From the NCBI GenBank assembly GCA_029981855.1, contig JARRCS010000001.1:124001-188000 (forward strand): 64,000 nucleotides of DNA, written 5' to 3'. Under the pieces are notes generated by a model that saw nothing but the letters and a program-made list of their open reading frames with translations, ran no database searches and was not told where the DNA came from. Made by a program: the position numbers and the translations under genes. How positions within the stretch are numbered: the first letter of the stretch is position 1; the number at the start of each line of letters is the position of its first letter. Below are positions 1-8,540 of this stretch, in pieces. This DNA is from Halanaerobiales bacterium. Lineage in GTDB: Bacteria > Bacillota > Halanaerobiia > Halanaerobiales > DTU029.

Positions 1-145
1 ATAAAATGAAAATAGCAGGCAATTACATTTAATTATATATCTTTTTGCGGAAAATATAGCTGCAGAATATATTGCCGAGATACCTTTTCTCTAATAATTT
101 AGATGCGAAAGGTGTATTTGAAAAGAAAGGGGAAGGTGATGTAAA

Positions 146-1240
146 ATGAATGTCAATGAACTGCACATTATTTACGGAAATAAACCTGAGAAGATGGTGA
201 AAAAGGTTCTGTCTGCAATTGAGATTGAGAAGGAGTTAAAACCCGGTATGTTAATCGGGATTAAACCGAATCTGATTCTGGCCAGCCCCTCAGAGGAAGG
301 GGCCACTACCTCACCTGAAATAGTAGAGGGTGTTATTCGGTATCTTAAAGAGAAGGGGTTCAATAATATAATTATTCTTGAGAGTTCATGGGTTGGTGCC
401 AGGACTAAAAAGGCTTTTAAGGTCTGTGGTTACGAAGAGATAGCAGAGAGGTATGATGTGCAGCTATATGACTTAAAGCAGGATTCCTACCGGGAAATAA
501 CTGTTAAGGATTTAAATTTAAGGGTATGTGAAAAAGCCCTGGAGGTAGATTACCTGATCAATATGCCCGTTCTCAAGGCTCACTGTCAGACAAAACTGAC
601 CTGTGCTTTAAAGAATTTAAAAGGCTGTATTCCCGATCAGGAGAAGAGGAGATTTCATTCCCTCGGTCTGCATAAACCCATTGGTTACCTGAATAAGGTT
701 CTCAAGAGCCAGCTAATTATTGTTGATGCGATTAATGGAGATCTTACCTTTGAGGAGGGGGGTAATCCCGTTCAGATGGACCGGATCATTGCCGGTAAGG
801 ATCCAGTGCTGGTCGATAGTTACGGTGCCTCACTAATCGGTTATTCCGGAGAAGAGATTGAGTATATTAAGATTGCAGCATCTATCGGGGTAGGAACTAA
901 CGATCTTGAGAGGGCTAAGATAATCGAGTATGATACCGACCTCAAAAACAGTCAGCGATTTAAGCATTCCCGCAAGGTAGAGAGGCTGGCCCGGAAAATA
1001 GAAGCCAGGAATGCCTGTTCGGCCTGTTATGGGAGCCTGATTCACGCCCTGAAGAGGCTTGAGGAAAAGGGGAAGCTAGCTAAGATCGATAAGGTATACA
1101 TAGGACAGGGGTTCAGGGGTAAATCCATCGATGGGACGGGGATCGGCATCTGTACCCGGGGTTTCAGCAGGTCATTAAAGGGCTGTCCTCCTTCAGCCCG
1201 GGAGATTGTTGAGTTTATTTTGGATTTAGTCCATCAGTGA
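146..1240 (+). CDS. DUF362 domain-containing protein
   Basis: A 364-residue protein of the DUF362 family, whose function is not established. The start has a good ribosome site (GGAAGGTGATG just upstream). What is visible: an N-terminal segment of the type KPNLILASP followed by alternating strand/helix stretches, a central NMPVLKAHCQTKLTCALKN segment typical of the family, and a C-terminal part with CSACYGSLIHAL and GIGICTRGF. The cysteines (CSAC, GIC, GCPP) could bind a metal, but no 4Fe-4S ferredoxin motif (CxxCxxCxxxC) is present, unlike DUF362-ferredoxin fusions. It is followed by a separate promoter for the next gene, so it appears monocistronic. The 145 bases before it hold no complete gene. 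Confidence 0.8.
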   Translation: MNVNELHIIYGNKPEKMVKKVLSAIEIEKELKPGMLIGIKPNLILASPSEEGATTSPEIVEGVIRYLKEKGFNNIIILESSWVGARTKKAFKVCGYEEIAERYDVQLYDLKQDSYREITVKDLNLRVCEKALEVDYLINMPVLKAHCQTKLTCALKNLKGCIPDQEKRRFHSLGLHKPIGYLNKVLKSQLIIVDAINGDLTFEEGGNPVQMDRIIAGKDPVLVDSYGASLIGYSGEEIEYIKIAASIGVGTNDLERAKIIEYDTDLKNSQRFKHSRKVERLARKIEARNACSACYGSLIHALKRLEEKGKLAKIDKVYIGQGFRGKSIDGTGIGICTRGFSRSLKGCPPSAREIVEFILDLVHQ

Positions 1241-1251
1241 GCTGTTATTTT

Positions 1252-1280
1252 TTGCATTTTGAGGGACCATAATATATAAT
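1252..1280 (+). promoter_or_regulatory. sigma-A-type promoter for the patatin-like gene
   Basis: TTGCAT (1252-1257), a 17-bp spacer and TATAAT (1275-1280). Transcription would start near 1287, leaving an untranslated leader of about 110 nt before the TTG start at 1397. The leader contains GGGAG/CTCCC pairing around 1316-1340. Confidence 0.6.
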
Positions 1281-1396
1281 GTCAATTACCCCCACCTAAC
1301 ACCGACGGCATTTGAGGGAGCTTGTTGACGTATTCTCCCTATCCTATAAAGGACGGGGTATCCTGCGCCATTTTGGATGTAACAGGAGGGATTATC

Positions 1397-2179
1397 TTGG
1401 GAGAAAAAGTAAAGATTGGTCTGGCCCTCGGGGCCGGTGCTGCCCGCGGTTTAGCTCATATAGGTGTCCTCGAGGTGCTGGAGAGAGAGGGAATCGAGAT
1501 TGATATGATTGCCGGCACCAGTATCGGCAGCCTGATCGGCGGTATCTATGCTGCCGGGATTCCGCTTAAATATATCAGGGGGCTGGCCTGTGAGCTAAAC
1601 TGGGATCAGATTACCGATGTTACTTTCCCCCGCCGGGGGTTAATCAAAGGAGAGAAACTGCTCTCCTTCCTTGAGATTCTGACCGGGGGAAAGGATATTT
1701 CTGAGTTGAAAATACCTTTTGCAGCAATTGCCTGTGATATTGAAGAGGGTAAACACATAGTTATAAAAGAGGGATCATTAGCAAAGGCGATCAGAGCTAG
1801 CACGGCAATTCCAGGAATCTATACCCCCTTCAGGTTCCAGGAGAGGTTACTGGTTGATGGGGCGGTTTTAGATAAGGTTCCCGTTTCAACGGTGAGAGAG
1901 ATGGGGGCTGACCTGGTAATTGCAGTGGATGTAGGGACAAAAGATATTAATAAAAAGGTAAAAAATATCTTTGATATACTTTTTAATACCTTCGATATAA
2001 TGCAGCATGAACTGGATAAATACAGGAAGCTGGATGCAGATGTCATAATTGAGCCTGTTTTGACGGGGTGTTCATCCTTTGATCTTGAGCAGGCGGAGAG
2101 ATGTATTGCTGCAGGTTGTGAAGCTGCGGAGAATTCCCTGGCTCGGATCAGAGAACTGATTAAGGAGAAGATAGAATGA
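1397..2179 (+). CDS. patatin-like phospholipase family protein
   Basis: A 260-residue serine esterase/lipase of the patatin (RssA/YlbK-like) family. The oxyanion motif LGAGAARGLAHIGVLE lies near the N-terminus, the nucleophile elbow GTSIG about 30 residues later, and the catalytic aspartate in VDGAVLDKVPV. This is the Ser-Asp dyad layout. A longer reading frame opens at 1322, but AGGAGGG at 1384-1390 places the start at the TTG at 1397, where family homology begins. No signal peptide is seen, so it is probably cytoplasmic or membrane-peripheral. The next gene overlaps its stop by 4 bp (ATGA), so the two are probably cotranscribed. In Bacillus the ylbK, ylbL and ylbM genes lie together, which matches this neighbourhood. 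Confidence 0.85.
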   Translation: MGEKVKIGLALGAGAARGLAHIGVLEVLEREGIEIDMIAGTSIGSLIGGIYAAGIPLKYIRGLACELNWDQITDVTFPRRGLIKGEKLLSFLEILTGGKDISELKIPFAAIACDIEEGKHIVIKEGSLAKAIRASTAIPGIYTPFRFQERLLVDGAVLDKVPVSTVREMGADLVIAVDVGTKDINKKVKNIFDILFNTFDIMQHELDKYRKLDADVIIEPVLTGCSSFDLEQAERCIAAGCEAAENSLARIRELIKEKIE

Positions 2180-3213
2180 AGAAGAGTAACGGTAGAATTA
2201 GAAAGTTAATTGGTCTTTTAGTTATTTTTTTTATTGTTATAAACTTTATACCCACCAATTACTTTATCATGGCTCCAGGCATCGCCCAGGAACTCTCGCC
2301 AATGATAACGGTAGAGGATGGTTACAAGACTAAGAGTAAGGGTGCATTTATGCTGACTGCAGTAGCCAGCCAGCGGGCAACTATATGGGACTATATTTAT
2401 TTTATGCTAAAAAAACCTAGAGGTGTAGAATTGGAACCGGTGGAAGAACAGCTGCCCCCCGGTATGGATATGCAGGAATACCTGGAGATTATGGAAAAGT
2501 TTATGAAAGATAGCCAGCTAAAGGCCCAGGCTGTAGCCTTTAAGAAGGCAGGCTTTAATGTGGAGATCCAGGGTGAGGGGGCGGTAATCGACGAGGTGCT
2601 GGAGAACGGTTCAGCTGCCGGCAAACTTAAAAAAGGTGATGTGATAATCGCGGTTGATGATCAAGTAGTGAAGGTAGATCAGGATGCGGTAGATCTAATC
2701 AGGAAGCATGAAATAGGGGACCGGGTCAAGATAACCATCAAGCGGGGCGATAAGATGCTGGATTTTACTTTAGAGACAATTGAAATGGAAAACAACCCGG
2801 GTAAGGCCTCTATCGGGCTGATGATTTTTACCGATTACAGCTATCAATTTCCCCGAAAGGTTACCTTTAATACCCAAAACATAGCCGGCCCCTCGGCAGG
2901 AAGTATGTTTACCCTGGAGATCTATAATCAATTACTGCCGGAAGATCTGACAAAGGGAAGAAGGATTGCCGGAACGGGAACGATTGCTCTGGACGGCAGT
3001 ATTGGTAAGATTGATGGTGTCAGGCAGAAGGTAATTGCTGCCGAGAGAGAAGAGGCCGATATCTTCTTTGTACCGGTGGAAAATTATGAAACGGCGAAAA
3101 AGGTTGCCCGGGAGATTACCCTGGTTCCTGTGAAGAACATCGATGAGGCCATTACTTATTTGGAAAAAACTGAGCAAAATCAATATGTAATCAAAGGGGT
3201 AGTAAAGTCCTGA
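2176..3213 (+). CDS. YlbL-type PDZ/Lon-like serine protease
   Basis: A 345-residue membrane-anchored protease of the YlbL/SepM type. Order: one N-terminal transmembrane anchor (about residues 10-33), a PDZ domain (about 120-200; GEGAVIDEVLENGSAAGKL, then KKGDVIIAVDD), and a C-terminal Lon-type protease domain. The catalytic serine is expected in GPSAGSMFTLE and the lysine in GSIGKIDGVRQKV, giving a Ser-Lys dyad. Such proteins act outside the membrane; family members process peptides or take part in competence and sporulation quality control. The start overlaps the previous gene by 4 bp. Its 3' end overlaps the convergent tmcAL gene by 34 bp. Confidence 0.87.
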   Translation: MKKSNGRIRKLIGLLVIFFIVINFIPTNYFIMAPGIAQELSPMITVEDGYKTKSKGAFMLTAVASQRATIWDYIYFMLKKPRGVELEPVEEQLPPGMDMQEYLEIMEKFMKDSQLKAQAVAFKKAGFNVEIQGEGAVIDEVLENGSAAGKLKKGDVIIAVDDQVVKVDQDAVDLIRKHEIGDRVKITIKRGDKMLDFTLETIEMENNPGKASIGLMIFTDYSYQFPRKVTFNTQNIAGPSAGSMFTLEIYNQLLPEDLTKGRRIAGTGTIALDGSIGKIDGVRQKVIAAEREEADIFFVPVENYETAKKVAREITLVPVKNIDEAITYLEKTEQNQYVIKGVVKS

Positions 3214-4463
3214 TGGCCGACTCTTTTTTCTGGGGCGGGATATAAAAGGGAATAGAGATCACTGGCCAGGATATCATAACTTAAGGATTTTATTAACGGA
3301 TCTTTATTCTTTAGATCAATACTATTGAGAAAATCTGCCGGTTGAATGATAACGGGCAGGGAAGATTTCTCCATAATCCTGGCTAGTATCTTTTCACCTC
3401 TTTTATTAAACCCCAGAACCCTTAAGTACTGGGGACCATTTTCATCCAGCAGCCTGAATTCAGCAGCATCTAGACCGAAGAGGATATGTAAGAGATTTCG
3501 CTGGATCCGGGTCCAGGTAAAGGCCTTTGTCTTGATCTGATCAACTAGCTGGTAAAAGGTGCCCGTATGATGAGCCGCTTCCATTATCCTGTTCTCCAGA
3601 CCATTATCGATTTCGGCAAACTCTTTTAATTCGCTTGTCTTCATCTGCCGTAGTTTAGCCAGGATGATGATTCCTAAATAATTCTCCCTGACCGGAGCCT
3701 TTCCCTCTTGGAATTCCTCTTTTAATATCCTCCAGCTGGCTTCCGGCATAAATTTTTTTAAGTCCGGGAGAGTGGTCAATTTATTGGTACCGGAGTCTAT
3801 CCTTTCCCTGATTGCTGTGGCGCTGGCTATTTCCCCTGATAGTTCCCTGCTGTGGTAATCACTTTTAATCCTTTTGATGGTTACCGGCTTTATCCTGGAA
3901 TTAAGCTGATAGATTGCCTTAATGTATTCAATTCCCAGGATATTATTCGGTTGGGCCATGGCCCTCTCTATCTCATCATCATCCAGCCGGAACCTTTCAG
4001 GGTTTCTGTTTATATAATCATGGAGGGCTTTCTCTCTGGCTACGGGATAGGGAAATCCGTTATTGAGGTAGGTTCTGAGCCTTTTTTGAAAATAGGGTTT
4101 TTCTTCATTGAGAATTCCGGCCAGGATCTTAAGAGGTTCAATCCTGCCCAGTTCACTCCCGAAGACCAGGGAATCAACCACCCCTGTAGCATTTAACAGT
4201 TGAACTGCCCCCAGGGCAAAATACTCCGCACTCCTGATTCCATAGACCAGGGGGAGTTCAATAACCAGATCAACCCCGTTTTCGATGGCCATCCTGGTTC
4301 TGGCCCATTTATCGAGCAAGGCAGGCTGCCCCCTCTGGACAAAATTACCGTTCATTATACAGATAATAGCATTATTTTCACATCTTTCCTTCACCTTTTG
4401 TAGATGGTATAAATGCCCATTATGAAAGGGATTATATTCGGTTATAATACCTGATATATTCAT
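3180..4463 (-). CDS. tmcAL: tRNA(Met) cytidine acetate ligase
   Basis: A 427-residue nucleotidyltransferase of the TmcAL (YlbM) family. In Bacillus the enzyme activates acetate with ATP and forms N4-acetylcytidine at the wobble position of elongator tRNA-Met. The N-terminal GIITEYNPFHNGHLYHLQ carries the HxGH-type nucleotide-binding motif; LVIELPLVYGIRSAEYFA and FGSELG are further family blocks, and the C-terminal part is helical and RNA-binding. It reads toward ylbL and overlaps it. Acetate as a substrate fits an acetogenic fermenter with pta-ackA next door, though that link is inference. Confidence 0.9.
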   Translation of the reverse strand: MNISGIITEYNPFHNGHLYHLQKVKERCENNAIICIMNGNFVQRGQPALLDKWARTRMAIENGVDLVIELPLVYGIRSAEYFALGAVQLLNATGVVDSLVFGSELGRIEPLKILAGILNEEKPYFQKRLRTYLNNGFPYPVAREKALHDYINRNPERFRLDDDEIERAMAQPNNILGIEYIKAIYQLNSRIKPVTIKRIKSDYHSRELSGEIASATAIRERIDSGTNKLTTLPDLKKFMPEASWRILKEEFQEGKAPVRENYLGIIILAKLRQMKTSELKEFAEIDNGLENRIMEAAHHTGTFYQLVDQIKTKAFTWTRIQRNLLHILFGLDAAEFRLLDENGPQYLRVLGFNKRGEKILARIMEKSSLPVIIQPADFLNSIDLKNKDPLIKSLSYDILASDLYSLLYPAPEKRVGHQDFTTPLITY

Positions 4464-4519
4464 CAGTTTGCCTCCTTAGAGTATACCTCTCTGGTGGAAA
4501 TATAGAATTAGTTTTGCCC

Positions 4520-4554
4520 TGAAAATAGCAGTATAAACTAAAAAGCTATTTTCA
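4520..4554. repeat. 10-bp inverted repeat upstream of pta
   Basis: TGAAAATAGC (4520-4529) and GCTATTTTCA (4545-4554) are perfect reverse complements separated by 15 bases, in the 266-bp divergent region between tmcAL and pta. No T-run follows, so a DNA operator or leader hairpin is as likely as a terminator. A second AT-rich dyad (TGATAT/ATATCA, 4674-4692) lies nearer pta. I could not assign a clear pta promoter. Confidence 0.4.
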
Positions 4555-4729
4555 TATCTGAGTTGCAGCCGTTAGGCCATGAAAGTTTTGTTAAATGATG
4601 TCAAAAAATTTAGATAAGTATTTTTTTTGTTTTTACAAAGGATAATACAGGGAACTTGTAGTATTATATTTAATGATATCAAAAAAATATCAAATTAACA
4701 ATATTTACTTATAAAAAGGGGATGTTTTA

Positions 4730-5725
4730 ATGGACTTGATGACTAATTTTAAAAACAGAGCCAGAGAGAACAAAAAAAAGATTGTTCTCCCCGAAGGAAA
4801 TGAGCCGCGCATAATTAAGGCTGCTTCCATCATTCTAGAAGAAGGACTAGCCAACCTCTTTATCCTGGGCAAAGAAGAGGAGATCAGGAGTATCGCCAGG
4901 GAAGAAGGGGTGGATATCGATGCAGCAGTCTTAATCGATCCGGCAGATTCGGAGTTGGCAGACGAATTTGCAGAGGTTTTTTATCAATTGCGCCAGCATA
5001 AAGGGATTTCCAGAGAAGATGCGAGTAGTCAAGTAGTCAATCCCCTATATTTTGGCACTTTACTGGTACATACCGGCCGGGCTGATGGGATGGTGGCCGG
5101 TTCAATTAATGCTACTGGTGATGTTTTACGTCCCGCCTTTCAGATAGTCAAGACCAAGCCCGGGATTTCCGTTGTTTCCGGGGCCTTTATTATGCAAGTT
5201 CCCGATAGTAGTTTTGGTGAAGATGGAGCCTTTATTTTTGCTGACTGTGCCGTTAATCCGGCACCAGATGCCGAACAACTGGCTGAGATTGCAATCTCTT
5301 CAGCAGCTACCGCTAGAACCCTGCTGGGTATTGAGCCGGTTGTAGCCTTATTGTCTTTTTCAACCAAGGGTAGTGCTAAACATGAGTTAGTAGAAAAAGT
5401 GCAGCGGGCGACAGAGATTGCCAGGAAAAAGGCACCCGAGCTGGCCTTAGACGGGGAATTACAGGCCGATGCGGCTCTGGTTGCCTCGGTAGCAGAGACT
5501 AAATGCCCTGAGAGTGATGTTGCCGGCAGGGCAAATGTACTTGTTTTCCCGGACCTGCAGGCAGGTAATATCGGATATAAACTGGTTCAGCGTTTAGCCG
5601 GGGCCGAGGCTATCGGACCTGTTTTACAGGGAATCGCCAAACCGATTAATGACCTATCCCGGGGCTGTTCCGTTGATGATATCGTTAATCTGGTGGCAAT
5701 AACCTCTGTTCAGGCTGAAGGTTAG
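4730..5725 (+). CDS. pta: phosphate acetyltransferase
   Basis: A 331-residue phosphotransacetylase that interconverts acetyl-CoA and acetyl phosphate. It is the short type (about 330 residues) without the N-terminal regulatory domain of enterobacterial Pta. Landmarks: [16 protein letters not shown] at the N-terminus, [23 protein letters not shown] in the centre, SGAFIMQVP, and near the C-terminus [22 protein letters not shown]. The start follows an AAAAAGGGG ribosome site. It is 84 bp upstream of ackA, and together they make ATP and acetate from acetyl-CoA, as expected in a fermentative anaerobe. Confidence 0.95.
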   Translation: MDLMTNFKNRARENKKKIVLPEGNEPRIIKAASIILEEGLANLFILGKEEEIRSIAREEGVDIDAAVLIDPADSELADEFAEVFYQLRQHKGISREDASSQVVNPLYFGTLLVHTGRADGMVAGSINATGDVLRPAFQIVKTKPGISVVSGAFIMQVPDSSFGEDGAFIFADCAVNPAPDAEQLAEIAISSAATARTLLGIEPVVALLSFSTKGSAKHELVEKVQRATEIARKKAPELALDGELQADAALVASVAETKCPESDVAGRANVLVFPDLQAGNIGYKLVQRLAGAEAIGPVLQGIAKPINDLSRGCSVDDIVNLVAITSVQAEG

Positions 5726-5754
5726 TCCGGCTAAATTTGAATTAAAGTAAGATT

Positions 5755-5780
5755 TACTTTGTTCCTTCCGGTACAAAGTA
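5755..5780. repeat. 8-bp inverted repeat between pta and ackA
   Basis: TACTTTGT (5755-5762) and ACAAAGTA (5773-5780) form a hairpin with a 10-nt loop. There is no following T-run, so it is not a convincing terminator; it may be an mRNA processing or stability hairpin. Confidence 0.35.
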
Positions 5781-5809
5781 TCTAATAATAATCAAAGGAG
5801 GATTAATAG

Positions 5810-7006
5810 ATGAAGATTTTAGTACTGAATAGCGGTAGCTCATCGATTAAATACCAGTTGATAGATATGGAAGATGAGTCCGTTTTAGCTAAAGGTATTG
5901 TTCAGAGAATCGGTATAGATAATTCCTTTTTAGAACATGAGAACAACCGCAGGGATGAGGTCAAGATTGAGGTCGATATACCCGACCATACCACCGGTAT
6001 TAAATTAGTAATTGACGCCTTGTTAAATAAAGAACATGGCGTTTTAGAGAGTATGGATGAGATTAATGCCGTCGGCCACAGGGTTGTCCATGGGGGGGAG
6101 AAGTTTGCTGAATCTACCTTGATTACCGAGGAGGTTATCAAGCAGATTGAGGAGGTTTCGGATTTGGCCCCCCTCCACAATCCGCATAATCTTACGGGAA
6201 TCAGGGTCTGTGCAAAGTTACTACCCAATAAACCCCAGGTAGCTGTCTTTGATACCGCCTTCCACCAGACCATGCCCAGAAAGGCTTATATGTATGCTCT
6301 CCCCTATGAATATTATGAAAAATACGGTATTAGACGTTACGGTTTTCACGGTACCTCCCACAAATATGTTGCCCAGCGGGCTGCCAAATTAATGGGCAAA
6401 CCGCTTGAGGAGCTAAAGATTATTACCTGCCATCTGGGAAATGGTGCCAGTATTGCTGCTGTCGATGGGGGTAAATCGGTAGATACCAGTATGGGGCTAA
6501 CCCCGCTGGAGGGGCTTGTCATGGGAACTCGCTGTGGTGATATAGACCCGGCTATTATTCCCTTTATTATGACTAAAGAAGGCCTTTCCATGGAAGAAAT
6601 AGATAATATCATGAACAAAAAGAGTGGACTCTATGGTGTTTCCGGGATAAGTAATGATTCCAGGGATGTTGAAGCCGCTGCTAAAGAGGGGAATCAGAGG
6701 GCTCAGACTGCTCTGGAGATGTTTGATTACCGGGTGACAAAATATATTGGCGCTTATATGGCTGCCATGGCAGGCGTTGATGCCATAGTATTTACTGCCG
6801 GTATCGGTGAAAACCAGAGTAGAACCAGGGAGGTTATTGTTAATAACCTAGCCTTCCTGAATATCCATCTGAACGAGGAAGCAAATAAGACCAGGGGTAA
6901 GGAGATTGAGATCTCTACCAGTGATTCCGATGTCAAGGTATTTGTTATCCCGACGAATGAGGAATTAATGATCGCCCGAGATACCCAGGAGATTGTAGCC
7001 GGCTAA
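5810..7006 (+). CDS. ackA: acetate kinase
   Basis: A 398-residue acetate kinase of full family length that forms ATP from acetyl phosphate. ASKHA-fold landmarks: the N-terminal phosphate loop [13 protein letters not shown], the substrate region GHRVVHGG, the conserved [13 protein letters not shown] with the catalytic histidine, HLGNGASI, and GIGENQ near the C-terminus. An AAAGGAGGATTAATAG ribosome site precedes the start. It follows pta directly. Confidence 0.97.
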   Translation: MKILVLNSGSSSIKYQLIDMEDESVLAKGIVQRIGIDNSFLEHENNRRDEVKIEVDIPDHTTGIKLVIDALLNKEHGVLESMDEINAVGHRVVHGGEKFAESTLITEEVIKQIEEVSDLAPLHNPHNLTGIRVCAKLLPNKPQVAVFDTAFHQTMPRKAYMYALPYEYYEKYGIRRYGFHGTSHKYVAQRAAKLMGKPLEELKIITCHLGNGASIAAVDGGKSVDTSMGLTPLEGLVMGTRCGDIDPAIIPFIMTKEGLSMEEIDNIMNKKSGLYGVSGISNDSRDVEAAAKEGNQRAQTALEMFDYRVTKYIGAYMAAMAGVDAIVFTAGIGENQSRTREVIVNNLAFLNIHLNEEANKTRGKEIEISTSDSDVKVFVIPTNEELMIARDTQEIVAG

Positions 7007-7016
7007 ATATTTTGCC

Positions 7017-7046
7017 TTGACAAATGATTATCAGGTTTATTATAAT
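7017..7046 (+). promoter_or_regulatory. consensus promoter for yceD-rpmF
   Basis: TTGACA (7017-7022), an 18-bp spacer and TATAAT (7041-7046). It sits just after ackA, so yceD-rpmF is an independent unit. The predicted transcript starts near 7053, which excludes the in-frame ATG at 7049 as the yceD start. Confidence 0.75.
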
Positions 7047-7078
7047 AAATGGTGGCTGTAAATGCCAGAGGTGACGAT

Positions 7079-7555
7079 ATGAAGATAGATCTCAGTAATT
7101 TAAAGGATATGGGGAGTCGTAAAATTATTAAAAAAGAAATTGAACTCCCGGATTTTAATTTTCGGCATCAGGAGATTGAAACACCTTTTCCCTTTCAGCT
7201 TAACCTTGATATATATAGCACCAGAGATTCCTTTATACTAACAGGCGATTTGAGCGGGGAGCTAGTTTTGACCTGTAGTCGCTGTCTCGAAAAGTTTAAT
7301 CAGGACATAGATATTAAGCTGGAAGAAGAAATTTTGAAGAGTGAGATTGAGGACCCAGACCATTTTGACCTGACGGATATATTTATTGAAAATATTCTGC
7401 TGGCAATTCCCATTAAGCCGATCTGTTCGGAAGACTGTAAGGGTTTATGCCCTGTATGCGGTCAGAACCTGAACGAAGATGAGTGTGATTGTGATCAGGA
7501 GATTATTGATCCCAGATTAGCAAAGCTAAGGGAATTTTTTGATGAAGATGATTAA
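7079..7555 (+). CDS. YceD family protein (DUF177)
   Basis: A 158-residue member of the YceD/DUF177 family, which is nearly always encoded beside rpmF and is linked in the literature to large rRNA accumulation. The start chosen is ATG 7079 (MKIDLSNL) with an AGAGGTG site at a good distance; the upstream ATG at 7049 has no ribosome site and lies against the -10 box. Four cysteines form two pairs typical of the family: CSRC around residue 65 and CSEDCKGLCPVCGQ plus CDC near the C-terminus. These suggest zinc binding. It ends a few bases before the rpmF ribosome site. Confidence 0.88.
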   Translation: MKIDLSNLKDMGSRKIIKKEIELPDFNFRHQEIETPFPFQLNLDIYSTRDSFILTGDLSGELVLTCSRCLEKFNQDIDIKLEEEILKSEIEDPDHFDLTDIFIENILLAIPIKPICSEDCKGLCPVCGQNLNEDECDCDQEIIDPRLAKLREFFDEDD

Positions 7556-7570
7556 GGAGGTGTGGTAAGA

Positions 7571-7744
7571 ATGGCTGTACCTAAGAGAAAAACTTCAAAA
7601 GCACGTAAACGTAAACGCCGTACTCACTGGAAGTTAAATACCCCTAATTTAGTTGAATGCCCTCAGTGCCATGAGCTGAAACTGTCTCATAGGGTTTGCC
7701 CTGCTTGTGGTTATTATAAAGGAAAAGAAGTTGTCGCTGAATAA
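7571..7744 (+). CDS. rpmF: 50S ribosomal protein L32
   Basis: A 57-residue L32. It starts [17 protein letters not shown] and carries two CxxC knuckles (CPQC and CPAC), so it is the zinc-binding form. AAGGAGGTG precedes the ATG at 7571; an in-frame GTG at 7562 lies within that site and is rejected. A strong terminator follows. Confidence 0.96.
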   Translation: MAVPKRKTSKARKRKRRTHWKLNTPNLVECPQCHELKLSHRVCPACGYYKGKEVVAE

Positions 7745-7757
7745 GTTACTATCAGTT

Positions 7758-7799
7758 ACAGGTGGCCTTATTAAATCAATAAGCGTCACCTGTTTTTTT
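7758..7799 (+). terminator. intrinsic terminator after rpmF
   Basis: ACAGGTG (7758-7764) pairs with CACCTGT (7787-7793). An inner CTTATT/AATAAG helix extends the stem, and a run of seven Ts follows. Confidence 0.85.
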
Positions 7800-7836
7800 A
7801 TATATAGAACTTGTACAAAAGATTTCATAACCAAGA

Positions 7837-7854
7837 AAACATCTATTTGCAGTT
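7837..7854. repeat. solitary right end of the palindromic repeat family
   Basis: AACATCTATTTGCAGTT is identical to the right 17-bp end of the 208-bp element at 29659-29866. No matching left end lies nearby, so it is a remnant or a half-element. It sits between the rpmF terminator and the fapR promoter. Confidence 0.6.
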
Positions 7855-7904
7855 TTATAAATGGAATCCCTATAGTTTCAGTTAGATATTTCTAACTTGT
7901 CTCC

Positions 7905-7933
7905 TTGCAATTAATCGTTAATTAGAGTATAAT
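7905..7933 (+). promoter_or_regulatory. sigma-A-type promoter of the fapR operon
   Basis: TTGCAA (7905-7910), a 17-bp spacer and TATAAT (7928-7933). Transcription would start near 7940, directly ahead of the FapR operator. Confidence 0.8.
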
Positions 7934-7944
7934 AGTATATGGTT

Positions 7945-7962
7945 TTAGTATCAGGTCTTAAT
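7945..7962 (+). promoter_or_regulatory. FapR operator
   Basis: TTAGTATCAGGTCTTAAT closely follows the Bacillus FapR-box consensus as I recall it (about 15 of 18 positions). It lies immediately after the predicted transcription start of fapR, where a bound repressor would block transcription. In Bacillus and Staphylococcus, malonyl-CoA releases FapR from such sites. That it works the same way here is inference from site and gene context. Confidence 0.75.
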
Positions 7963-7973
7963 AGGTGGTCACA

Positions 7974-8540
7974 ATGAAAAAGCTTTCCAAAAAGGAAAGG
8001 CAGGAATTATTACAGAAGATAATCGAAGATAATCCCTTTTTAACTGATCGGGAATTAGCGGAGCGGTTTAATGTTAGTATCCAGACTATCAGGTTAGACC
8101 GGCTCGAGCTGGGTATTCCCGAAGTCAGAGAGAGAACAAAATCAGTGGCCTCTGCCTATGCCAGATTAAGATCGGTTAATGAGGGAGAGGTAATCGGGGA
8201 ATTACTAGAACTGGAACTTGATAAATATGCGGAATCATATCTGGAGACTAATAAAGAGATGGCCTTACAGAGAAGTCATATTATTAGAGGACATTACATC
8301 TTTGCCCAGGCTAACTCCCTGGCGGTAGCAGTTATCAATGCCAAGGGTGTATTAACCGGCAGTGCCAGTATTAAATATCACCGGATTGTCCGTATTGGTG
8401 ATGTAATCAAGGCTAGGGCCGAGGTTAAAAGGAAGGAAGAGAGGAAGTATTTTATTGAGGTTAGGACATACAGAGGTTCTGAACTGGTTTTTAGTGGTGA
8501 TTTTATTATGTTTGCACAGGAATTGGAGGAGGAAAAATGA
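7974..8540 (+). CDS. fapR: transcription factor FapR, fatty-acid and phospholipid repressor
   Basis: A 188-residue FapR. The N-terminal DeoR-like helix-turn-helix is at about residues 18-45 (LTDRELAERFNVSIQTIRLDRLELGIPEVRER), followed by a linker helix and a C-terminal hot-dog domain that binds malonyl-CoA in characterised homologues. ATG 7974 is preferred over the in-frame GTG at 7965 because the TAGGTGG site then has normal spacing. It heads the plsX-fab operon and its own operator overlaps the transcription start, so autoregulation is likely. Its stop overlaps the plsX start (ATGA). Confidence 0.93.
   Translation: MKKLSKKERQELLQKIIEDNPFLTDRELAERFNVSIQTIRLDRLELGIPEVRERTKSVASAYARLRSVNEGEVIGELLELELDKYAESYLETNKEMALQRSHIIRGHYIFAQANSLAVAVINAKGVLTGSASIKYHRIVRIGDVIKARAEVKRKEERKYFIEVRTYRGSELVFSGDFIMFAQELEEEK

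Noticed and set aside
3852-4196. A 114-codon + strand open frame inside tmcAL
   Set aside because: Opposite strand of a recognised enzyme; no ribosome site and no recognisable protein features.
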